Source of the DNA: Hungatella sp.
GTDB lineage: Bacteria > Bacillota > Clostridia > Lachnospirales > Lachnospiraceae
DNA: 64,000 nt
Direction of reading: 5' to 3'
Assembly: GCA_009712635.1 (NCBI GenBank)
Contig: WASS01000019.1
Coordinates: 37,518-101,517, forward strand
Shown here piece by piece: positions 24,868-32,678 of this stretch (position 1 is the stretch's first letter; each line of letters begins with the position of its first letter). The position numbers were made by a program, and so were the translations under genes. The notes beneath the pieces were generated by a model. That model saw only the letters and a program-made list of their open reading frames with translations. It did not search any database and was not told where the DNA came from.

Positions 24868-25200
24868 ATGAAATTATTTAAATGTACTGTATGCGGCTAT
24901 GTTCATGAAGGAGAGACCGCTCCGGAAGTTTGCCCGAAATGTAAAGTGGGAGCAGAGAAGTTTGAAGAACTCAGTGAGGAAGATGCTGAAAAAATATACC
25001 GTTCTGATCGTACCAATGCCATTCACATGGAAGTGATCACATTAGCTGAGAAGATGATCGCATTATGCAAGGAAGGTATTGAGGATAACTTAGATCCAAA
25101 ATGTGTATCTGCATTCACACAGGCGAAGGATGAAGCATGGGTTATTAAACAGAGATCCAAAACAGAGCTTGCAGGTCATATGAAATTAGGAAAATACTAG
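24868..25200 (+). CDS. Rubredoxin-like domain protein
   Basis: 110 residues. CTVCGYVHEG...CPKC (residues ~6-26) is a rubredoxin/rubrerythrin-type Fe(Cys)4 knuckle pair. The ~75 residues behind it are helical and unlike rubrerythrin's diiron four-helix bundle, with few Glu/His ligands visible. Probably a cytoplasmic one-electron carrier in oxygen or peroxide detoxification. TAGGAGG lies before the ATG. It stands alone between the pseudogene and the riboswitch. Confidence 0.75.
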   Translation: MKLFKCTVCGYVHEGETAPEVCPKCKVGAEKFEELSEEDAEKIYRSDRTNAIHMEVITLAEKMIALCKEGIEDNLDPKCVSAFTQAKDEAWVIKQRSKTELAGHMKLGKY

Positions 25201-25216
25201 AAAACAGAAAATTTTA

Positions 25217-25244
25217 TTGACTATCTGGTATAATCCGCTATAAT
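25217..25244 (+). promoter_or_regulatory. Promoter of the riboswitch - xanthine dehydrogenase operon
   Basis: TTGACT (25217-25222) and a perfect TATAAT (25239-25244) are spaced 16 bases. Transcription would begin near 25251, about 30 bases before the aptamer. Confidence 0.75.
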
Positions 25245-25282
25245 TATTTGTAAAGATACAAAGAAGTATTTGAATATGGACT

Positions 25283-25358
25283 GCTTCTTGTATAAGCTCA
25301 TTAATATGGTTTGAGCGTCTCGACCAGGCGACCTTAAATTGCCCTAGGCTACATGAGC
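25283..25358 (+). ncRNA. Purine-riboswitch-like aptamer with altered core
   Basis: The three-helix plan of the guanine/adenine riboswitch is readable. P1 GCTTCTTG/CATGAGC (one bulge, one mismatch), J1/2 TATAA, P2 GCTCA/TGAGC with loop TTAATATGGT, J2/3 GTCTCGACC, P3 GGCGA/TTGCC with loop CCTTAAA, and J3/1 GGCTA. Both loops match the family's kissing loops (ATATGG and CC(G/T)TAAA). Relative to the xpt aptamer, C74 and U47 are kept, but position 51 is G (normally U) and 73 is G (normally A), two pocket positions. It precedes a molybdenum hydroxylase operon, so a purine ligand is likely, but identity is open. Confidence 0.7.
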
Positions 25359-25427
25359 ACAGACTGAACTGCCGCTTCAAAGGAAGCAGTTGTTTTGTGT
25401 GTGTTTCGTGTGCCTGGGGCTTTTTTT
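25341..25427 (+). terminator. Riboswitch-controlled terminator exclusive with the aptamer
   Basis: GCCCTAGGC (25341-25349), which is the P3 3' strand plus J3/1, pairs with GCCTGGGGC (25412-25420), followed directly by seven T residues. The helix continues with the P1 3' strand (ACATGAG, 25351-25357) against TTTCGTGT (25405-25411). Inside the loop sits a second hairpin, AACTGC..CTTC/GAAGCAGTT. Since the stem consumes P3, J3/1 and P1, a ligand-stabilised aptamer should block termination. Confidence 0.65.
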
Positions 25428-25497
25428 AATCCATATGCCCGAAGAAATGCATGCAGACCAGCGGTAAAAACAGGAATGAAAAGGAGTAAGGAAAGGT

Positions 25498-26952
25498 ATG
25501 AAAAAAACGATTCGCTTCTTTCTGAATGGAAAATTGAAAGAGATTTCAGTCAATGGGGAAACAACCGTATTGGAGCTTCTCCGCAGCGGGTTTCAGTTAA
25601 ATGGAATCAAGGAAGGCTGCGGTGAAGGGGACTGCGGAGCATGCACGGTAGTAATCGGGGAGGTAAGAGAAGGAAAGGTACATTATAAGTCTGTAACGGG
25701 CTGTTTGTATCTGGCAGCAAAGCTGGAAGGGAAGCATCTCATAACAATTGAGGGGCTTGCACAAAAAGAAAAGCTTCATCCAATACAGGAAGCTGTTTTA
25801 AATGCACATGCGACCCAGTGCGGATTTTGTACACCAGGAGTAATTTTGTCTATACTGGCGCTTTATCTGGAGAGACCCAATCCTGGAAAAGAAGAATTTC
25901 GCAGATATTTAGAGGGAAATCTCTGCCGGTGCACGGGATATGCATCCATTCGGAAAGTGCCCGAATACTTAAAGGATTTAACCATTCATTCTGAAGAAAT
26001 CCGCCCCTCTTATCTGGAGGAGACAGAAGAAAAACAGCTGGCGTTTGTCCATGAAGACATTTTTATTGACGATGGGGTTCACGCATATTATTCTCCTGTT
26101 TCAGAAGATAACCTGGAAGCTTTTATAAGAGACCACGAAGAACTCGTTTCCGGACAGAATTTAAGATTTTTAAATGGCGGAAGTGATGTAGTAGTGGGAA
26201 TCAAGAAAAGAAACCAGCATTACAGACTACTTGTGGATATCAGCAGAATTCCATCTTTGCAGAATATTTCATACAGGGATAATCAACTGACCATAGGCGG
26301 CGGAGTTACTTTGTCGGAGATTATTGATCAGGTAAATCCATATTTCCCCCAGTTTTCCGATGCAGTTTCAGGCATGTGTTCGGAGCAGGTAAGATCGTCA
26401 GCTACCTTGGCAGGTAATCTTGTTAATGCCTCGCCAGTAGCAGATACCGTTCCTCTTTTGATGGCAGTAAACGCAGTCGTACATTTGAAAGGCTGTGATG
26501 GAACAAGAAGCGTTCCTGTCCGGGAGTTTTATCATGGCTATAAACAGACAGAGAACAAATCAGACGAGTGGGTTGCTTCCATTACCATTCCAGTGGGAGA
26601 GTATGATTTTATCCACTTTGAAAAGGTGAGCAAGAGAAAAGAAGTGGACATATCCGCAGTTAATTCCGCCATAGCCTTACAGATATCAGAGGGTATGATA
26701 AAAAAAGCGTCCATGGCCTGCGGAGGTGTGGGTCCTATTACACTTTATATGCCCAAAACCTCTCATTACCTGGAGGGAAAGCGTATGACAGAGGAAACTT
26801 TTCTGGAGGCTTATGACATAATTGGCGGAGAGGCATCCCCCATCGGCGATGTGAGAGGAAGTGCAGATTACCGGGAAGCTGTAATGGAGAATCTTTTAAT
26901 GAAACATTATCTGGCTTATGAAAGCAGTCAGGAGGCAGTTGGTCATGAATAA
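25498..26952 (+). CDS. Xanthine-dehydrogenase-type small subunit ([2Fe-2S]2 + FAD)
   Basis: 484 residues fusing two modules. Residues 1-~155 hold two [2Fe-2S] clusters: CGEGDCGACT with a following Cys, and QCGFCTPG with GNLCRCTGY. Residues ~190-480 are a CO-dehydrogenase-type FAD domain (RFLNGGSDVVVGIK, IGGGVTLSEI, RSSATLAGNLVNASPVADT). This fusion matches the XdhA subunit of bacterial xanthine dehydrogenases, passing electrons from molybdenum via Fe-S to FAD. The stop overlaps the next gene. Expression should depend on the upstream riboswitch. AAGGAAAGG precedes the ATG. Confidence 0.9.
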   Translation: MKKTIRFFLNGKLKEISVNGETTVLELLRSGFQLNGIKEGCGEGDCGACTVVIGEVREGKVHYKSVTGCLYLAAKLEGKHLITIEGLAQKEKLHPIQEAVLNAHATQCGFCTPGVILSILALYLERPNPGKEEFRRYLEGNLCRCTGYASIRKVPEYLKDLTIHSEEIRPSYLEETEEKQLAFVHEDIFIDDGVHAYYSPVSEDNLEAFIRDHEELVSGQNLRFLNGGSDVVVGIKKRNQHYRLLVDISRIPSLQNISYRDNQLTIGGGVTLSEIIDQVNPYFPQFSDAVSGMCSEQVRSSATLAGNLVNASPVADTVPLLMAVNAVVHLKGCDGTRSVPVREFYHGYKQTENKSDEWVASITIPVGEYDFIHFEKVSKRKEVDISAVNSAIALQISEGMIKKASMACGGVGPITLYMPKTSHYLEGKRMTEETFLEAYDIIGGEASPIGDVRGSADYREAVMENLLMKHYLAYESSQEAVGHE

Positions 26953-29269
26953 TGAACAGATGAGACAAAATAATCAGTGGGGGCAGGCAGGAACCTCACC
27001 GTTACACGTAAGCGGACGTGATCACGTAATGGGCCGTTCCCAGTTTATTGATGATATTCCAAAGCCCGGAAATCTGCTCTATGTAAAAGTCATGGTTAGT
27101 CCGGTTGCAAACGGACGGATTGTAAAACTGGATACACAAAAGGCAAGTGAGATGCCAGGGGTAGCTGCTGTTCTGACCGCAGAGGACATTCCGGGTGAGA
27201 ATCAGATCGGTGGAATCATTAAAGATGAGGTATGCCTGGCTCAGGGGCATGTACAGTTTGTGGGTGAACCTGTTGCAGTCATTGCTGCAGAAAGCATAAA
27301 GGAAGCGGAAGCAGCCATGGAGCAGATCCTGTTTGAGGTAGAAGAAGAGACACCTGTGCTGACTGTTAGAGAGGCCATAAAAAGAGATCAGTATGTGGGG
27401 CCTGTGCGGAAAATTGAACGTGGTGATGTGGAGTCTGTTTTTGCTGACTGCCCCTGTTATATGGAGGGTGTAATCAGAAATGAAGGACAGGAACATTTTT
27501 ATCTGGAAACCCAGAGTGCTCTGGCTGTGCCGGAAGACAACGGCGGCATTACCCTGTATTCCTCTTCTCAGAATCCCAACGAGATTCAGAAGATGGCATC
27601 GGGAGTTCTGGGACTGCCTCAGAATATGGTTACAGTAGACATTAAAAGGCTGGGCGGAGGATTCGGAGGAAAGGAATCCCAGGCAACCTCCTGGGCCTGC
27701 CTTGCTGCTCTTACAGCCTATCATACAGGGCAGTCTGCTCTGATACGCCTGACCAGAGATGAGGATATGCTCTCAACTGGAAAGCGTCATGCATTTGAAA
27801 GCGATTACCGGGTGGCATTTGATAAAGAAGGAAAGATTCTTGCATATTCCGTAGAGCTTAATTCCAATTGTGGAGCGGTTGCCGATGTGAGCACCTCCGT
27901 TTTGGAACGGGCAATGCTCCATGCTGAAAACTGTTATCACATTGAAAATATTAAAATTATTGGCAGACCCTGTAAGACTAACCTACACCCCGCTACTGCA
28001 TTCCGGGGATTTGGCGGACCTCAGGGAATTTTTGCAATTGAAAGCGTAATTGAGAGAATTGCATATACCCTGGGACTGGATCCATATGATGTGAGAATGA
28101 AGAACATGTACCACAAAGGGGATTTGGCCCCTTACGGGCAGGAAATCCATCATGGGGAAGACATTGGAAGAATCTTAGAAAAACTGAGAACTGACAGCCG
28201 GTGGGATGAACGGAAAAAAGAGATTGCTGCATTCAATCAGAAAAACCGGTTTGCGAAAAAAGGACTTGGGATCACTCCGGTGAAGTTTGGCATTTCCTTT
28301 ACGGCAGCTCATCTTAATCAGGGAAGTGCCCTGATTCAGGTATATACAGATGGATCTGTTTCCGTCACTCACGGAGCCATTGAGATGGGCCAGGAAGTTA
28401 ACACGAAGATTGCCCAGATTGCGGCAACTACCCTGGGGGTCCCCATTGGAACAATTAGAATAGAAAGTAATAACACAAAACGGGTTGCTAACACCTCGGC
28501 AACTGCAGCATCTTCGGGATGTGATTTAAACGGGCACGCGGTGGAGAATGCCGCACTTAAAATTCTTGGAAGGCTGAAAGAACTGGTATCAAAGTTATAT
28601 CCCGGAGAAGATGGAGTGTTTGAAAACGGCTATGTCTATGGGGGGAGTGAGGGGAAAACAGATTATGAGAATCCTCTTATTTCGTTTAATGAGCTGGTAC
28701 AAAAAGCATATTTTGAGCGGATTGATTTATGTGATCATGGGTATTACGCTACTCCCGGTATCTATTTTGACAGGGACAAAGGAGAAGGGCATCCATTTTT
28801 GTATTATGTATTTGGAGCGGCAGTCACAGAAGTAACCGTTGATATGCTTACCGGCCGCACCACCCTTGATTCAGCCCATATCCTTCACGACTGTGCAAGC
28901 AGTATTAACCCAATGGTGGATATCGGACAGATTCAGGGTGCTTTTATCCAGGGCTTGGGCTGGGTTACAACGGAAGAGCTGGTGTACCAGGATAAAGGAA
29001 GACTTTTAAGCGGTTCACCGGCAACCTATAAGATTCCAACCATTGGCGATATTCCGGAGGAATTTCATATTGAACTGATGGAAGGCTGCATGAATGAGCT
29101 TGGTATTAAGCGATCAAAGGCCATTGGAGAACCGCCGTTTATCTATGGAGAATCCGTATTTTTTGCTATTACAGATGCTCTTAGCTCTCTGGGAAGTTAT
29201 CCGGATGAATTAAGCATTCCGGCAACTCCGGAGAAAATCTGGAGAGTGATAGAGCGGAACAAAAAGTAG
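26945..29269 (+). CDS. Xanthine-dehydrogenase-type molybdopterin subunit
   Basis: 774 residues from ATG 26945 (AGGAGG 8 bases upstream; a longer frame from 26918 includes that site). Molybdopterin-binding RLGGGFGGKE, ATAFRGFGGPQG with the arginine used by xanthine dehydrogenases to orient purines, IEMGQEV.TKIAQIAA, and the catalytic glutamate in AIGEPPFIYGESVFFA. The combination favours purine hydroxylation (hypoxanthine/xanthine to urate, or the reverse use in fermentation) over aldehyde oxidation. No maturation (XdhC-type) or cofactor-synthesis genes are visible nearby. It overlaps the small subunit by 8 bases. Confidence 0.9.
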   Translation: MNNEQMRQNNQWGQAGTSPLHVSGRDHVMGRSQFIDDIPKPGNLLYVKVMVSPVANGRIVKLDTQKASEMPGVAAVLTAEDIPGENQIGGIIKDEVCLAQGHVQFVGEPVAVIAAESIKEAEAAMEQILFEVEEETPVLTVREAIKRDQYVGPVRKIERGDVESVFADCPCYMEGVIRNEGQEHFYLETQSALAVPEDNGGITLYSSSQNPNEIQKMASGVLGLPQNMVTVDIKRLGGGFGGKESQATSWACLAALTAYHTGQSALIRLTRDEDMLSTGKRHAFESDYRVAFDKEGKILAYSVELNSNCGAVADVSTSVLERAMLHAENCYHIENIKIIGRPCKTNLHPATAFRGFGGPQGIFAIESVIERIAYTLGLDPYDVRMKNMYHKGDLAPYGQEIHHGEDIGRILEKLRTDSRWDERKKEIAAFNQKNRFAKKGLGITPVKFGISFTAAHLNQGSALIQVYTDGSVSVTHGAIEMGQEVNTKIAQIAATTLGVPIGTIRIESNNTKRVANTSATAASSGCDLNGHAVENAALKILGRLKELVSKLYPGEDGVFENGYVYGGSEGKTDYENPLISFNELVQKAYFERIDLCDHGYYATPGIYFDRDKGEGHPFLYYVFGAAVTEVTVDMLTGRTTLDSAHILHDCASSINPMVDIGQIQGAFIQGLGWVTTEELVYQDKGRLLSGSPATYKIPTIGDIPEEFHIELMEGCMNELGIKRSKAIGEPPFIYGESVFFAITDALSSLGSYPDELSIPATPEKIWRVIERNKK

Positions 29270-29298
29270 TGACCCGTTAACGATTGGATCATAGTGAA

Positions 29299-29340
29299 AA
29301 GGAGAAAAGTTTATTGACTGCTTTTCTCCTTTTCTTTTTG
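29299..29340. terminator. Terminator of the xanthine dehydrogenase operon
   Basis: AAGGAGAAAAG pairs with CTTTTCTCCTT, then TTTCTTTTTG. The hairpin overlaps the last codons of the convergent hydrolase gene. Confidence 0.75.
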
Positions 29341-30039
29341 TGTAATGAATTTAAGAATTGAGTCGGTAGTTATCTCCTGCTGATCTTCTCCAGTAATCAA
29401 AGAAACTCCATCCCCTTTCTGACTTCCATAATTCCCAAAGCCGGCGTGATTTCCCCCCTCTATGGGAATCACATCTGCATCTCCTTTTAATTTTTCCCGG
29501 CTCAACACACCATCCATAGTCCCATATAGAACAAGCGCCTTTTGTGTGTCAATATCTCCATACGGATAGGCGCCAAGAAGAATCAGTCCATTTAAGGAAT
29601 CAGGGTGAGATGCCATGTAACTGCTTGCCATGGCTCCGCCCAGAGAATGTCCACCAATATACCAGTTTTTTATATCTGGATTCTCCTCCATGATTTTATC
29701 TGCTGCTGCGGGGTTAAATAAAGCAAGATGAAATGGCATTTTTACAAGGAAACAGGTGATTCCCTGGCTGGATATTTTTGACAGAAGCGGATAGTAGGCG
29801 GTTGCTTCTACTTTTCCTCCCGGATAAAAAATAAGGGCCGTATCGGTCTGGGTTTTGGAAGATAAAAGGATATACTGCTTTTCCTCTTTTGCACGTCCGT
29901 TTTTTATATCCTGATTCAGTGCGCTTACAGCAACGTCATCCGCTTTATAGTAGATGGATGTATAAATAAAAAATGCAGTGATAAGGAGGATCATGATTGT
30001 CAGCAACACTTGTGAAGCTTTTTTAAACAACCGTTTCAT
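29311..30039 (-). CDS. Membrane-anchored alpha/beta hydrolase
   Basis: 242 residues from ATG 30039, with AAAGGA about 10 bases upstream (an in-frame ATG at 30057 would contain that site). One N-terminal membrane anchor or signal (VLLTIMILLITAFFIYTSIYY) precedes an extracytoplasmic hydrolase. GGHSLGGAMAS carries the nucleophile serine, with a possible Asp in YGTMDGV and His in GGNHAGFG, the last near the end as usual. It fits the alpha/beta hydrolase-5 (YdeN/BAAT-like) type; substrate unknown. Convergent with the xanthine dehydrogenase operon. Confidence 0.8.
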   Translation of the reverse strand: MKRLFKKASQVLLTIMILLITAFFIYTSIYYKADDVAVSALNQDIKNGRAKEEKQYILLSSKTQTDTALIFYPGGKVEATAYYPLLSKISSQGITCFLVKMPFHLALFNPAAADKIMEENPDIKNWYIGGHSLGGAMASSYMASHPDSLNGLILLGAYPYGDIDTQKALVLYGTMDGVLSREKLKGDADVIPIEGGNHAGFGNYGSQKGDGVSLITGEDQQEITTDSILKFITQKEKEKSSQ

Positions 30040-30174
30040 AAAAAGCAATCCTTTCAATGAAATAAGTAATGAAACACGTTACAGGTATTATATACCTTCT
30101 ACAGGGTATTTAAAACAGATTTACTTGAGTAAACAGTTCGAAAGGATTATATTTATCGTGTCAGGAGGTAACTA

Positions 30175-30423
30175 ATAGGGAGAATTAATTTTAAAACGTA
30201 TCTGGGACATTTTTTTACAGAAACAGCATTGATGTATCCGGTTAACCTCTTTTTCGCAGTGAATTTAAAATGGATTGGCATTAATACAAGATCAATTATA
30301 CTGTGCTCAATCGTGTATTTTTTTGTTATGGCGGCAAATCATCTTTATTTTTACTATATGGAAAAAAGCAGTGCAGAAGAAATAAATCAATTATTGGAAG
30401 ATTGGAGAGACCGGAATGTGTGA
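30175..30423 (+). CDS. Small membrane protein, apparent ATA start
   Basis: 82 residues if initiated at ATA 30175, six bases after a perfect AGGAGG (30163-30168). The frame reads GRINFKTYLGHFFTETAL then hydrophobic LMYPVNLFFAVNLKWIG and IILCSIVYFFVMAANHLYFYYM, so two membrane segments. The first ordinary starts in frame (TTG 30229, ATG 30232) have no ribosome site and would cut into the first segment. It overlaps the ICMT-like gene by 8 bases, implying coupled translation. No function recognised. Confidence 0.55.
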   Translation: MGRINFKTYLGHFFTETALMYPVNLFFAVNLKWIGINTRSIILCSIVYFFVMAANHLYFYYMEKSSAEEINQLLEDWRDRNV

Positions 30424-31030
30424 TATATCTAAGTTTTCTGATTCAGCATCATTTTTTATGTATCATACTGCTTTATTACTTATGATATCAGCGGAAGCTT
30501 TTATCGTTATCTATACACATCCAAAAGACCCGGGAACGGAAAAAACCAACAAGCGGGATAAAGGAACCAAATGGCTTCTGATTATTAATTTTTATGTATG
30601 TATTTACTTGAGCTTCTTTATGGTTGGACAGAAAGGCTGGGATTCCGTTCTAAATACAAAATTGCCAGTGGTGGCCACCTATCCTGGAATTATTTTAATG
30701 CTGGCTGGAATTATAATTCGTTTATGGGCGGTATTAACGTTAAAGAGATCGTTTACTTTATCAGTGCAGACTTCCAAAGAACAGCATCTTATAACCACCG
30801 GCATTTATAAAAAAGTAAGAAATCCGGCATATACAGGCAGTATCTGTAGTTTGGTTGGGACAGCGCTTGGACTTAGGGGTGGGATTGCATTGGCTATGGT
30901 ATTGATATTTTCCTTAATATGTTATTCAGCCAGGATTTCCGTGGAAGAGAAGGTATTAAGAAGCCATTTTGGAAATGAATTTACGGAATATGAAAAACGC
31001 ACCGATCGGTTGGTTCCTTATGTGTGGTAG
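30416..31030 (+). CDS. Isoprenylcysteine carboxyl methyltransferase (ICMT)-like membrane protein
   Basis: 204 residues with four to five membrane segments. The C-terminal half carries the ICMT/PEMT signature: LVTTGIYKKVRNP-like LITTGIYKKVRNPAYTG, then EEKVLRSHFGNEFTEYEKRTDRLVPYVW. Bacterial members methylate small molecules or lipids with S-adenosylmethionine at the membrane; the substrate is unknown here. It is translated with the preceding small membrane protein. Confidence 0.8.
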   Translation: MCDISKFSDSASFFMYHTALLLMISAEAFIVIYTHPKDPGTEKTNKRDKGTKWLLIINFYVCIYLSFFMVGQKGWDSVLNTKLPVVATYPGIILMLAGIIIRLWAVLTLKRSFTLSVQTSKEQHLITTGIYKKVRNPAYTGSICSLVGTALGLRGGIALAMVLIFSLICYSARISVEEKVLRSHFGNEFTEYEKRTDRLVPYVW

Positions 31031-31047
31031 CCTTTTCTATTTAGCAC

Positions 31048-31848
31048 CTAAGTTTTTTGAAATAGTTGATTTAAAATATCAGCTTCCGTCTTTTTTCTGC
31101 AGTATCCATACACAGGAAGTGTAACCGGTGAAAGAGATGGAAGAACTTTTAACCGCCTCTCTTGTTTTATTAATTTTTCAGGCAACAATGCAATTGCCCG
31201 GTTGGATGACAGCAGAGTAATCATTAAATCCAGTGTGTCCACTTCGATCAAAGACAATTCGCTTTTTCCCTGACTTAGGGTTTGCAAGGTCAAATGGCGA
31301 AGTGGGCATAACTTATCCCGGCTGACTATGACCGGCAATACTTCTTCCGGATTCATTTCCAGGCTGGAAGAGCCAGCCCATAAAAGGATTTCCGGGTATT
31401 GAAGCTGAAAAAATCCAGTATCCGGAGACTGGGCTATGTGAGTGATGATTATATCATAAATCTGACTGTTAAAGTTACGGTTTAATTTTTTCGCAGCGTC
31501 AGTATGCATGGTAAAATGACTGTTCTTTTCATATAACCATGGGAAGTAGAGCCTGGAAAGAAGCTGCGTTGAGCCTACACGGATTTCCTGGCTTTCTGAC
31601 TGAAATTCCTGGTATAGATTTTTAAGTGTATCTTCCATCACAAAGGCATAGTGGTAAAAACGTTCTCCATCAGGAAGTATTTTAAGTCCTGATCTGGTAC
31701 GGATAAAAAAAGTACCTTGAAACTCTTTTTCAAGTTTCATAAGACGGGTAGACACATTGGACTGGGTATAGTGGAGGAGTTCTGCTGTTTTTGTTATGGA
31801 TCTGTTTCTGTATAACTCCATAAAGATAGCAATGTCATTTATTTCCAT
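31048..31848 (-). CDS. LysR-family regulator divergent from DUF4865 gene
   Basis: 266 residues from ATG 31848, 6 bases after AGGAGA; the ATG at 31869 precedes that site. The winged helix (NRSITKTAELLHYTQSNVSTRLMKLEKEFQGTFFIR) is clear; the effector domain is short (total ~30 residues below the usual 295). It probably controls the divergent DUF4865 gene, an arrangement common for that family. Ligand unknown. Confidence 0.82.
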   Translation of the reverse strand: MEINDIAIFMELYRNRSITKTAELLHYTQSNVSTRLMKLEKEFQGTFFIRTRSGLKILPDGERFYHYAFVMEDTLKNLYQEFQSESQEIRVGSTQLLSRLYFPWLYEKNSHFTMHTDAAKKLNRNFNSQIYDIIITHIAQSPDTGFFQLQYPEILLWAGSSSLEMNPEEVLPVIVSRDKLCPLRHLTLQTLSQGKSELSLIEVDTLDLMITLLSSNRAIALLPEKLIKQERRLKVLPSLSPVTLPVYGYCRKKTEADILNQLFQKT

Positions 31849-31964
31849 ATTATCTCTCCTATCCATCATTATGAATGATGTTTGGATTTATTATTAATTA
31901 TTATACTATTATTAAATAGTAATGTAAAATGAAGTTATAAAAAATTAGAGGAAGGAGATATAAA

Positions 31965-32513
31965 ATGACAGGAATGCAGTATGTAATAACACTTCCAGGT
32001 GATTACGATATGAATATTATCAGAAAACGGGTGGAGGAAAACGGAAATAAGACGGATGGCTTTCCAGGATTGAAATATAAATGCTATCTGATACGTGAAA
32101 AAGGTATAGATGGTTTTGAACAGGCATATGCGCCTCTTTATTTATGGGATCAGGAAGAGGGCATGAATCAATTTCTCTTTGGAGGATATTATGATCAGAT
32201 CATCAAATCCTTTGGCTGGCAGCATGTTAATATTGGCATACCTCTGATTGCCGAATTTGATAAGGAGTTTCTGAATTCCCGCTATGTGATGGAAATAACC
32301 GGCAGTATCTCTCCGGAATTATCTTTAAGTAATGTTCCCAAGAAAATCAAGCTGTTGACGGAACGGATAGAGGAGCTGACTGGGCAGGTATGCATCTATA
32401 ATCCGGATAAATGGAGATATAGTGTATTTTTATTTATGAAAGAACGTCCTCAAACCCAGGATGGCTGTAAAATTTATCAGATTCTTCATATTTCGGAGGG
32501 AAGGAGTCGCTAA
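31965..32513 (+). CDS. DUF4865 family protein
   Basis: 182 residues: MQYVITLPGDYDMNIIRKRVEENG...DGFPGLKYKCYLIREKGIDG...QAYAPLYLWDQEEGMNQFLFGG is the DUF4865 pattern, a cytoplasmic monooxygenase/ABM-like alpha-beta protein of unknown role, usually next to a LysR regulator as here. GAAGGAGA precedes the ATG. No signal peptide. Confidence 0.82.
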   Translation: MTGMQYVITLPGDYDMNIIRKRVEENGNKTDGFPGLKYKCYLIREKGIDGFEQAYAPLYLWDQEEGMNQFLFGGYYDQIIKSFGWQHVNIGIPLIAEFDKEFLNSRYVMEITGSISPELSLSNVPKKIKLLTERIEELTGQVCIYNPDKWRYSVFLFMKERPQTQDGCKIYQILHISEGRSR

Positions 32514-32543
32514 GATATTACATTCAGTTCCTATGTTTACTAT

Positions 32544-32583
32544 CCATGCCAAAACACTCTTCTTAAGAAGTGCTTTGGCATGG
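32544..32583. repeat. Long hairpin between DUF4865 and GGDEF genes
   Basis: CCATGCCAAA pairs with TTTGGCATGG and the inner CACT.TTCTT with AAGAAGTG, giving a stem of about 17 bp. No T-run follows, so termination would be atypical. Confidence 0.55.
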
Positions 32584-32624
32584 AGTGAATAACACTCATT
32601 TTATTAATTCCTGTCCGTATGACA

Positions 32625-32653
32625 TTGACATTTGTCTGCTGATTCTCTAAAAT
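32625..32653 (+). promoter_or_regulatory. Promoter of the 7TM-GGDEF gene
   Basis: TTGACA (32625-32630), 17-base spacer, TAAAAT (32648-32653). Confidence 0.7.
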
Positions 32654-32678
32654 AACAAGCGGGAGAGGAGTTATACAT

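Noticed and set aside
30090..30110. ATACC...GGTAT dyad resembling a CsoR operator
   Set aside because: The spacer is 8 bases, not 6 as in the three sites near csoR and the ATPase, and no metal gene is adjacent.
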